Assembly: GCA_043820045.1 (NCBI GenBank)
Contig: JBDREF010000346.1
Span: 1-6,767, forward strand
DNA length: 6,767 nucleotides
Reading direction: 5' to 3'
Source of the DNA: JBDREF01 sp043820045
GTDB lineage: Bacteria > Planctomycetota > Phycisphaerae > Sedimentisphaerales > Anaerobacaceae
Shown here: in pieces, positions 1 through 5,555 of the stretch
Layout: every line of letters starts with the position of its first letter
How positions within the stretch are numbered: the stretch's first letter is position 1
Made by a program: the position numbers and the translations under genes
The notes under the pieces: model-generated
What the model was told of the DNA's origin: nothing
Databases searched by the model: none
What the model saw: only the letters and a program-made list of their open reading frames with translations

Positions 1-378
1 CAGTTCTCGGGCAATGTTCACGCCCCGACCGTGCACATCTACAACGATCAACGCAATGCCAAGGACAACATCGCCTGGCAGCCGGATAAAGAGCAGGTGA
101 GCCCCTACCAGGTCGAGTGGGACGTCCTGCTCAGTGCCATCCGGCAGGACCGTCCACACAATGAGGCTCGGCGTGCGGCCTATACAAATCTGGCCTCGAT
201 CATGGGACGCGCTGCAATCCACTCTGGCAGAATCATCACGTGGGACGAGATGATGGCCTCAAATTTCAAGTTCTGCGATAACGTGGCCGATTTCACCTAC
301 GACAGCCCGGCGCCGGTACAAGCGGATGCGCAGGGCCGCTATCCCGTTCCGATCCCAGGTAAGTGGTCGGAAATATAA
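1..378 (+). CDS. Gfo/Idh/MocA family oxidoreductase, C-terminal fragment
   Basis: The frame is open from the first base of the window and ends at TAA 376-378, so only the last 125 residues are seen and the N-terminal NAD(P)-binding Rossmann domain lies outside. The family is recognised from the C-terminal pattern typical of planctomycete-type Gfo/Idh/MocA proteins: YQVEWDVLLSAIRQDRPHNE, then a helix with NLASIMGRAAIHSGRIITWDE, then a short tail ending in PVPIPGKW. In this family that region closes the substrate-binding half of a sugar or cyclitol dehydrogenase. The natural substrate is unknown. The acetyltransferase gene follows within about 60 bp on the same strand and may be co-transcribed. 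The ATG at 31 is internal, not a start, because the frame and the family similarity continue upstream of it. The family call is good; the specific function is not determinable. Confidence 0.85.
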   Translation, partial: QFSGNVHAPTVHIYNDQRNAKDNIAWQPDKEQVSPYQVEWDVLLSAIRQDRPHNEARRAAYTNLASIMGRAAIHSGRIITWDEMMASNFKFCDNVADFTYDSPAPVQADAQGRYPVPIPGKWSEI

Positions 379-392
379 TAGCGACAAGTCAT

Positions 393-416
393 AAGGCCAG
401 ACTATTCTGCCGCCTT
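393..416 (+). other. Small hairpin upstream of the acetyltransferase gene
   Basis: AAGGC (393-397) and CAG (398-400) pair with CTG (407-409) and GCCTT (412-416), with a six-base loop and a two-base bulge (410-411). It begins 14 bases after the stop of the oxidoreductase and ends a few bases before the possible acetyltransferase starts. No T-run follows it, so it is not a standard intrinsic terminator. It could damp read-through or restrict translation of the downstream gene, or it could be chance. Confidence 0.25.
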
Positions 417-439
417 GAGATTTGATGGAATCTGCCGAG

Positions 440-1276
440 ATGGTCAGGATTCGACTGATGACAACTGATGACCTTCGGCTCGGGTTGAAGCTGACGCAGC
501 AAGCCGGATGGAACCAAACCGAAGCGGACTGGCTGCGCTTTATCCAGTTGGAACCGGAAGGTTGTTTCGTCGCCGAGGTAAACGGGCGCGCCGTAGGCAC
601 TACCACAACCTGTGTCCTCGGTCAGGCCGCATGGATCGCAATGGTGCTGGTCGATGTGAATTCCCGCGGCAAAGGCGTCGGTACGACATTGCTTCAAGCT
701 TCCATCAGTTATCTCAAAGAGCGAAAAATAAAGACCATTCGTCTCGATGCAACTGCCCTGGGGCAACCCATATATGAGAAATTGGGATTCGTGCCGGAAT
801 ACGAATTAGCCCGATTTGAGGGCATGGCGCCGCGTGGGGTGGTCGTCCCGTCGGTAATGAAGGCGACGCCCGATGTCTTTGCCGATATAATCGACTTTGA
901 TACTCGGACAACCGGCAGAGACCGCGGCAGAATGCTCCGCAAGCTGTTCGAGGAGTTCCCGGAAAACATACGCATCATACGGCGGTCCGGCAAGATAGAG
1001 GGCTTTATCACAATGCGTCCCGGAGCCAACGCCGTGCAGACCGGCCCGTGCATAGCCACGGCCGGCGCCGGTCCGGCGCTGCTTCGCGACACCCTGAACA
1101 GGTGTGCAGGAAGACCCGTATTCGTTGACATACCGCTCGATAATGCGGATGCCGTCAAAATCGCTGAGTCATGCGGCCTTGGAATTCAGCGACGCTTTAC
1201 CAGGATGTGCTGCGGGCCGAAAATGGCGGACGATGTCAGGACACTCTGGGCCAGTTCCGGTCCAGAGAAAGGATGA
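440..1276 (+). CDS. GNAT family N-acetyltransferase, two-domain YitH-like type
   Basis: This is a soluble protein of 278 residues, predicted to transfer an acetyl group from acetyl-CoA to an unidentified amine. The N-terminal GNAT domain spans about residues 1-135. It has the conserved opening QAGWNQTEADW (21-31), the acetyl-CoA pyrophosphate loop RGKGVG (76-81) preceded by the beta-strand MVLVDV, and the motif-B segment IYEKLGF (111-117). Residues from about 140 to the end form a second domain that fits the Acetyltransf_18-type C-terminal domain found in YitH-like proteins. The start was chosen at ATG 440 because homologous proteins typically open with an M-x-IRxMT pattern; GGA at 427-429 is a weak ribosome site about 10 bases upstream. 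In-frame TTG 422 and ATG 425 would add six or five residues and cannot be excluded. The gene converges with the - strand oxidoreductase 43 bp away, with no clear terminator between them. Confidence 0.85.
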   Translation: MVRIRLMTTDDLRLGLKLTQQAGWNQTEADWLRFIQLEPEGCFVAEVNGRAVGTTTTCVLGQAAWIAMVLVDVNSRGKGVGTTLLQASISYLKERKIKTIRLDATALGQPIYEKLGFVPEYELARFEGMAPRGVVVPSVMKATPDVFADIIDFDTRTTGRDRGRMLRKLFEEFPENIRIIRRSGKIEGFITMRPGANAVQTGPCIATAGAGPALLRDTLNRCAGRPVFVDIPLDNADAVKIAESCGLGIQRRFTRMCCGPKMADDVRTLWASSGPEKG

Positions 1277-1319
1277 CGACCGGCCGCGCATAAACCGCCC
1301 TGCTCGCCAAAGAACATCC

Positions 1320-2756
1320 TCAAACCTGCTCAGGCACGACAAAAGGTTCGCGGTAATTGCGCGACAGATGCTGGTTTGCCTCGTCACTGAGCTGGCCGAC
1401 AAATCTCTCTGCATCGGAATCCATGGCCAGCCAGGGACCGAGAATCCGGGGCGTTTCCTGCACGTCCACGCAATTGAGCAGCAGGTGCTCCTGAAGGCGC
1501 TCGAACGCATCCGTCAGCACGCCGTCCGACTTGATAGACCCTACTATCTGTTCTCGTGAGGCCGTCTGTCCGAGTCGGTAGGAGATGTTACCCATGTGAC
1601 ACAATGCCGTCGAGAGATACCCCTGCAGGATATCGGCATTGAGGTCACTGACTTTGCGGCTGCGCACAGCCTCGATGAAATTCACATGGTGGCTCCCGCC
1701 GCCGCTTTCCTTAAACTGCCTGATCTTCTTGTCGTTATAGTCGTAGGCCCAGCCGCCGGCGTAGTAGCCGCCCTCGCACTCAATGACCGTGTCGGCGCGA
1801 ATTCTGCGGTAGGTGACATCCATCGCGGAATCCCCCTTCTTTCGCGGCAGGTTTCGCATCTCGAAGATGATTGGGGCCGGCTTGTAGTCGAAGAACGCCA
1901 CCTGAGCGTTCGGAGTCTGCCTGTCGTCGTCCCAGAGGAATTTTCCGCCGAAACTTATCACCTGCGGGGCCAGGTGGGAATAGCCCAACGCCCATCGACA
2001 CGTGTCGATAAAATGAATTCCGTTGTTGCCCAGGTCACCGTTGCCGTACGGCCATTGCCAGTGCCAGTCGTAGTGCAGGTTCTTGCGCATCAGCGGCGCC
2101 ATCTGAGCCGGGCCGGTCCAGAGATCATAATTCACAGTCTCGGGTATGGGCTGAGGGCCATTTACCTTGCCGATAGGACCGCGGGGGCTGAAATAGTAGC
2201 ACCGCGCGCGGAGTATCTTGCCAAGGTTGCCCTGCCGGAGGTACTCAAACGCCGCCGCAAGCCCTTCGTCCGAGCGACGCTGAGTACCCGCCTGCACAAT
2301 TCGCTTGTACTTCCGGGCCGCTTCGACCATCTTGCGGCCCTCCCAGATATTGTGCGAGACAGGCTTTTCTACATATACGTCTTTTCCCGCCTGGCACGCC
2401 CAGACGGTGACCAGCGAATGCCAGTGATTGGGCGTGGCAGTAATAATGGCGTCGATATTCTTGTCGTCCAGCAGCTTGCGGACATCGACGTAAGTATCGA
2501 CCTTCTGATTTTGCTCATGGAGTTTCTTGACTTCGCGGTCGATTATTTTTCGGTCCGCATCGCACAGCGCCACGAGCCTGACGCCGGGGATTTTGCTGAA
2601 GTACTTGATATGGTTGCTGCCCTGACTGTTAAAACCCACCACTGCGACGCGAATATCGTTGTTGGCGCCAAGTGCCCGTGAATACGGCGCCAACGCCGCA
2701 GCGCCGCCAGCGGCTAAAGAGCCCTTCATGAAAGCACGACGTGTCAAACCTCTCAT
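1320..2756 (-). CDS. Tat-exported Gfo/Idh/MocA family oxidoreductase
   Basis: A full-length protein of 478 residues, probably an NAD(P)-dependent sugar or polyol oxidoreductase that acts outside the cytoplasm. The N-terminus is a twin-arginine signal: TRRAFMKG at residues 5-12, then an alanine-rich hydrophobic stretch ending near SRALG (26-30). The Rossmann domain follows, with VVGFNSQGSN (39-48) as the dinucleotide loop, TATPNHWH (107-113) and the family hallmark EKP (130-132). The C-terminal half holds WTGPA (213-217) and the GNNGIHFIDTCRW segment (243-255), whose His and Asp usually lie in the active site of this family. The first ATG is well supported: it has a ribosome site and gives an intact Tat signal. 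It is the last gene of the - strand cluster, 12 bp after the transporter gene. Tat export suggests that the protein folds with its cofactor before transport, as in glucose-fructose oxidoreductase. The substrate is unknown. Confidence 0.92.
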   Translation of the reverse strand: MRGLTRRAFMKGSLAAGGAAALAPYSRALGANNDIRVAVVGFNSQGSNHIKYFSKIPGVRLVALCDADRKIIDREVKKLHEQNQKVDTYVDVRKLLDDKNIDAIITATPNHWHSLVTVWACQAGKDVYVEKPVSHNIWEGRKMVEAARKYKRIVQAGTQRRSDEGLAAAFEYLRQGNLGKILRARCYYFSPRGPIGKVNGPQPIPETVNYDLWTGPAQMAPLMRKNLHYDWHWQWPYGNGDLGNNGIHFIDTCRWALGYSHLAPQVISFGGKFLWDDDRQTPNAQVAFFDYKPAPIIFEMRNLPRKKGDSAMDVTYRRIRADTVIECEGGYYAGGWAYDYNDKKIRQFKESGGGSHHVNFIEAVRSRKVSDLNADILQGYLSTALCHMGNISYRLGQTASREQIVGSIKSDGVLTDAFERLQEHLLLNCVDVQETPRILGPWLAMDSDAERFVGQLSDEANQHLSRNYREPFVVPEQV

Positions 2757-2763
2757 AGTTATT

Positions 2764-2769
2764 CTCCTC
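2764..2769 (-). promoter_or_regulatory. Ribosome binding site of the Tat-exported oxidoreductase
   Basis: On the - strand, GAGGAG lies seven bases before ATG 2756. Its first G is the last base of the TAG stop of the transporter gene (2771-2769). The overlap suggests translational linkage of the two genes and fixes the oxidoreductase start. Confidence 0.75.
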
Positions 2770-4199
2770 TATATCAATGAAACGAGATAGTAAATTATGC
2801 TGGCCATTGTAGCGCCAATCGAAATAAGCATGGCAATGTTCCAGGCCAGTGCTTTTATACCGCTCGGTTTGTCTTTGCCGAGATACCTGCTGCTGTTGTT
2901 GAGAATGAAGAATGCGATGAAGGCGATAGGCAGCATAAGCCCGCAGATCGCAGATGCCGGGATGGCAATCCAGGACCCGATGTACTTCCAGAGCACGACG
3001 CCGGCGAATCCGGGCGCAGGAATCAGGCAGGCCAACCGATAACGCCATCCGCCCGGTTCGACGCCAAACATCTCGCAGGCGGCAAAACCGCAAATGAGCA
3101 TGTGCATGGTGATCGAGGTCAAAGCCATTCCGACTATCCCAAGGCCAAAGATAATTCGCGAAAAGACAATGCTCAGGCCGGTGGATTCGAGCATCGCCGC
3201 CGCCTCTATGGGCGAGAGCTTCGTGCCGCCGGCAGCGAATCTGACGGGATCATAGATCGTGCAGGCGGTGGCAATGACCATCAGCGACGTCGCAATACAG
3301 AACGGCAGCAGCATACCGGTAATCAAATCGAATCTGGACAGGCCCCGATGTTCCTTGCCCCAGCCTCGCGCCAGAAGCGTATAAGGAAAAAGAAACGTCG
3401 CGTTTATTCCGGTCGAAGCACTAAACGCGGCCATCACTATCGATACCCCACGAGGGTCGGTCGGGATGTACAGCGGAAGAAAGCCCTTGAACAAGGCCGC
3501 CCAGTCCATGCCGCCGCTCCTCGCGGCCCTCCAAATCACAACCAGAAAAGCCAGAATAATCATCCAGACAAGAGTCTTGAGGGTACGCTCGTAGATTCGG
3601 ATTCCCCTGTGCCCACTGCTATAGCACCAGACAACGGTCGTTGAGACAGCCAGCACACCCAGGCCAATCGCTATCAATACCAACGTCTGGATCGCAGGCG
3701 ATGACGGCTGCCACCCTGTCGCCGCCTTTATCATATCGTCGGTCATGCCGGCCGCCAGCGCGTACTGGGGCAGATGCCAGATCATAGTCGCCAGCAGAGC
3801 ACCAATCGCCCAGCTCCAGGCGACAGCGGGATGGATGAAACGCTTCATCGCGTCGAACGGCCGCACCCCCGTTGAGAGAGTCTGATACGACATAGCCGCA
3901 AACATTACGATCCCGAGCGCCATCGCCAGAGGCTGGACCCATAGCAGCTTGTACTGGAGGTAGGCGCCGGCAAAAAGCGAAGCCATCGCACTTCCACTAC
4001 CGAGCACCAGGGCACTTTGAAGCCAGCCCGGCCCGCTCATGGCCAGGTATCCGCGCCAGCGGCGCACAGTACCTTTACCCTCCAGTTCCGCAAGATCGGC
4101 CTTTTCTTTCGCCAGAACCTCCGGCACCGACGCCGTAAACATCGGCAACCCCTTCGCTAAATCCTTCCTGGCGGCCGCGTTGTCTCGTTGGCTCTTCAT
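2769..4199 (-). CDS. Nramp-superfamily membrane transporter with altered metal site
   Basis: An integral membrane protein of 476 residues with a cytosolic N-terminal extension of about 50 residues and about 11 hydrophobic segments. Similarity to Nramp (SLC11) transporters is visible in several places: the TM1 region SGPGWLQSALVLGSGSAMAS (55-74), then AGAYLQYKLLWV (77-88); YERTLKTLVWMI before TM5 (203-214); the TM6 region STGINATFLFPYTLLARGW (262-280); and the late segment ICGLMLPIAFIAFFILNNSSRYLG (418-441), matching the family's LP...MG pattern. The residues that bind metal in canonical Nramp proteins are not kept. The TM1 DPGN motif reads GSGS (67-70) and the TM6 MPH motif reads NAT (266-268), so manganese or iron transport should not be assumed. 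Setting between lyase, esterase and oxidoreductase genes suggests a solute linked to carbohydrate use, which is inference. The ATG start is supported by a ribosome site. Fold assignment is fairly secure; the substrate is open. Confidence 0.85.
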   Translation of the reverse strand: MKSQRDNAAARKDLAKGLPMFTASVPEVLAKEKADLAELEGKGTVRRWRGYLAMSGPGWLQSALVLGSGSAMASLFAGAYLQYKLLWVQPLAMALGIVMFAAMSYQTLSTGVRPFDAMKRFIHPAVAWSWAIGALLATMIWHLPQYALAAGMTDDMIKAATGWQPSSPAIQTLVLIAIGLGVLAVSTTVVWCYSSGHRGIRIYERTLKTLVWMIILAFLVVIWRAARSGGMDWAALFKGFLPLYIPTDPRGVSIVMAAFSASTGINATFLFPYTLLARGWGKEHRGLSRFDLITGMLLPFCIATSLMVIATACTIYDPVRFAAGGTKLSPIEAAAMLESTGLSIVFSRIIFGLGIVGMALTSITMHMLICGFAACEMFGVEPGGWRYRLACLIPAPGFAGVVLWKYIGSWIAIPASAICGLMLPIAFIAFFILNNSSRYLGKDKPSGIKALAWNIAMLISIGATMASIIYYLVSLI

Positions 4200-4206
4200 T
4201 AAAACA

Positions 4207-4213
4207 TCCTCTC
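4207..4213 (-). promoter_or_regulatory. Ribosome binding site of the Nramp-like gene
   Basis: On the - strand, GAGAGGA lies seven bases before ATG 4199. It supports this start over internal ATG codons. Confidence 0.7.
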
Positions 4214-4240
4214 ATTCTAAGTCAGATGTCAGAGAACGAG

Positions 4241-4289
4241 GGACGAAGGATGAGAGACGCGATGTCCATCGTCCATCATCCTTTCGTCC
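4241..4289. repeat. Long imperfect intergenic hairpin
   Basis: GGACGAAGGATGA (4241-4253) pairs with TCATCCTTTCGTCC (4276-4289), giving 13 base pairs with one bulged T. The interior adds GAC/GTC (4256-4258 with 4271-4273) and GAT/ATC (4261-4263 with 4268-4270) around a GTCC loop. The 10-mer GTCCATCGTC also occurs directly repeated at 4264-4273 and 4286-4295. On the - strand it starts nine bases after the hydrolase stop and lies in the 98-bp gap before the transporter gene. No T-run follows on either strand, so a mobile palindromic repeat or an mRNA-stabilising or processing hairpin fits better than a classical terminator. Confidence 0.6.
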
Positions 4290-4297
4290 ATCGTCTT

Positions 4298-5500
4298 CTA
4301 TTTGCTGCCGCTCTTAAGAAAGAACTCGAAAAACTGGTAAACCTGCTCGTTCGATTCGGCGGTCGGCGAATGGCCTTTGCGATTGGCCATGGCGACCCTG
4401 TTCTTATATCCCAGAATCTCATTGACGGCTATGCTATGGTTCAGGGCCTTCCATCGCTCGGCGGTATCTTCCGAACCGCCGGATACCAGGAACGGCCGCG
4501 GCGCCATCAGGGCGTGCAATTCGTGCAAATCACGGCCATCGGCCAGCAGCTTCTTGTAGGCTCCTGTTCGGGGATTGGCCTCACGTGGGATGCCGCGCTC
4601 ACGCTGCTTTTCGGATTCCGCCGTAAGGTGTCCCTCGCGGGAATATCCGAGATACCACGGCTCCCAGTAATTCACGTTCGCCCGAGCCTCATCAAAGACG
4701 ATACCCGGGTCCGACCAGACCGCACAGGCGAACTTCTCGTACAGACAGGAGGCAAACATCGCCCACTTGCCGCCATACGAATGACCGATTATACCGATCC
4801 GCCCGGAATCAACCTGCTCCAGGCCGCCAAGAGCAGTATGGCAGTTGGCCGCTACATACGCTAACGCCGAAAGAGGTTGGAACTGAGTATCGCACAGCGG
4901 TTTGTACGGAGCCTTCAGGCTGCAGAAATCCGGCGTGCCGATCGACATCGTGACAAAGCCGCGCCTCGCCAATTGCAGTGCGAAATCACGGTAGTCTTTG
5001 CCTAAACCTACCCCCGTTTCAGCATCATAGTAAACGACTAACACCGCGGGAAACGGCCCTTGGCCATCCGGAACGAGTATATAGCCGTTAACCATCTGCC
5101 TGTCCGGGGCAATCTCAACCGAAACTCGATGCTGCGTGAAGCCCTCTCGGCGTTCCTCGGATATGTACTCAATCGCAGGCCTGGCAATCAACGGCGGCCA
5201 GCTACCCATTACCTCCTGCCAGTAGTCGAGTATCTCCGCCCTGCGCTTCAGCCAGTCGGCGGGCGTCTTCACGGCCGTGCCGTCATCGAAAACAGAAGGG
5301 GACCTGTAATCGCCAAAGTCGCCGGCCAACTCCGCAGGCGGCTCCGCCGTAAGGTGTCCCTTGCGGGAGAACAACGGGGCAATCGTCTCGCCCTTGGGGC
5401 CGGAGGCACGCAGGCTCGTCCAACTCGTCAGCAGTATGCATGTAATGACAAGCGACAAGAGTAACTTGATTCTCCGTAAGGAGTCCATAGGACTGTCCAT
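4298..5500 (-). CDS. Secreted alpha/beta hydrolase, probable carbohydrate esterase
   Basis: A protein of 400 residues from ATG 5500. The N-terminus is a signal peptide: charged SLRRIK, then the hydrophobic run LLLSLVITCILLTSW, with likely cleavage near RASG. An alpha/beta hydrolase domain follows, with the nucleophile elbow GHSYGG (Ser about 241), a probable acid in SGGSEDTAERW (Asp about 345) and a probable His in RKGHSPT (about 377). The conserved-looking stretches WSDPG and NYWEPWYLG lie between them. The overall type is that of acetyl-xylan-esterase or dienelactone-hydrolase-like enzymes, so de-esterification of a polysaccharide is a reasonable guess. It does not show the GCSRxG elbow of CE15 glucuronoyl esterases. 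The nonapeptide SRKGHLTAE (45-53) recurs as SREGHLTAE (287-295), each encoded by a structured DNA repeat. Start alternatives are GTG 5542 (14 residues longer) and ATG 5488. ATG 5500 was chosen for the signal peptide and a GGAG 11 bases upstream (5512-5515). It lies 55 bp after the lyase gene. Confidence 0.85.
   Translation of the reverse strand: MDSPMDSLRRIKLLLSLVITCILLTSWTSLRASGPKGETIAPLFSRKGHLTAEPPAELAGDFGDYRSPSVFDDGTAVKTPADWLKRRAEILDYWQEVMGSWPPLIARPAIEYISEERREGFTQHRVSVEIAPDRQMVNGYILVPDGQGPFPAVLVVYYDAETGVGLGKDYRDFALQLARRGFVTMSIGTPDFCSLKAPYKPLCDTQFQPLSALAYVAANCHTALGGLEQVDSGRIGIIGHSYGGKWAMFASCLYEKFACAVWSDPGIVFDEARANVNYWEPWYLGYSREGHLTAESEKQRERGIPREANPRTGAYKKLLADGRDLHELHALMAPRPFLVSGGSEDTAERWKALNHSIAVNEILGYKNRVAMANRKGHSPTAESNEQVYQFFEFFLKSGSK
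4617..4642 (+). repeat. Double-hairpin repeat, copy 1 (hydrolase C-terminal half)
   Basis: Hairpin 1 is CGCC-GTAA-GGTG (4619-4630) and hairpin 2 is TCCC-TCGC-GGGA (4631-4642). Over 26 bases it differs from copy 2 at one position (4636). It is read in frame on the - strand as SREGHLTAE, just after the NYWEPWYLGY segment of the hydrolase. The strand given is the one with the GTAA loop; which strand matters biologically is unknown. Confidence 0.75.
5343..5368 (+). repeat. Double-hairpin repeat, copy 2 (hydrolase N-terminal region)
   Basis: Hairpin 1 is CGCC-GTAA-GGTG (5345-5356) and hairpin 2 is TCCC-TTGC-GGGA (5357-5368). It is read on the - strand as SRKGHLTAE in the linker between the signal peptide and the catalytic domain. 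An alternative fold pairs CCGTAAGG with CCTTGCGG over eight pairs including one G-T, but this fold is not conserved in copies 3-5. Confidence 0.75.
5470..5495 (+). repeat. Double-hairpin repeat, copy 3 (hydrolase start region)
   Basis: Hairpin 1 is CTCC-GTAA-GGAG (5472-5483). Hairpin 2 is AGTCC-ATA-GGACT (5482-5494), overlapping the end of hairpin 1. It shares 17 identical bases (5470-5486) with copy 4 and then AGGACTG after a two-base difference. On the - strand it reads DSPMDSLRRI, so it covers the second candidate start ATG 5488 and encodes the arginines of the signal-peptide n-region. Confidence 0.75.
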
Positions 5501-5555
5501 TCTTCGCAAAACTCCACATATGCCCCAGGGCGGCAACTGCACTTACGCAACCATG

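Noticed and set aside
547..558. AACC-GGAA-GGTT hairpin with a GNRA-type loop in the acetyltransferase gene, resembling the repeat family
   Set aside because: No TCC...GGA second hairpin follows it and the core pattern is missing. The bases encode the ordinary GNAT sequence EPEG.
1277..1319. Bidirectional terminator between the converging genes
   Set aside because: I found no convincing stem with a T-run on either strand in this 43-bp gap.
1596..2681. Long + strand open frame (361 codons) opposite the Tat-exported oxidoreductase
   Set aside because: The - strand frame has a clear Tat signal, Rossmann loop and EKP motif. The opposite frame has no recognisable domain and is a mirror effect of GC-rich codon use.
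3102..3644. + strand open frame of 180 codons opposite the Nramp-like gene
   Set aside because: The translation is Arg/Gln/His-rich with no domain pattern, as expected of the antisense of a membrane protein gene.
4573..4595. Possible sixth repeat copy around CCTCACGTGGGA
   Set aside because: It would be in the opposite orientation, lacks the paired stem and core, and encodes ordinary hydrolase sequence (PREANPRTG).
4226..4864. + strand open frame of 212 codons opposite the hydrolase
   Set aside because: It is antisense to the conserved triad-bearing part of the hydrolase and shows no recognisable family.
5501..5542. GTG 5542 as the hydrolase start
   Set aside because: It would put 14 extra residues with no secretory character before a good signal peptide. 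It remains possible but less likely than ATG 5500.
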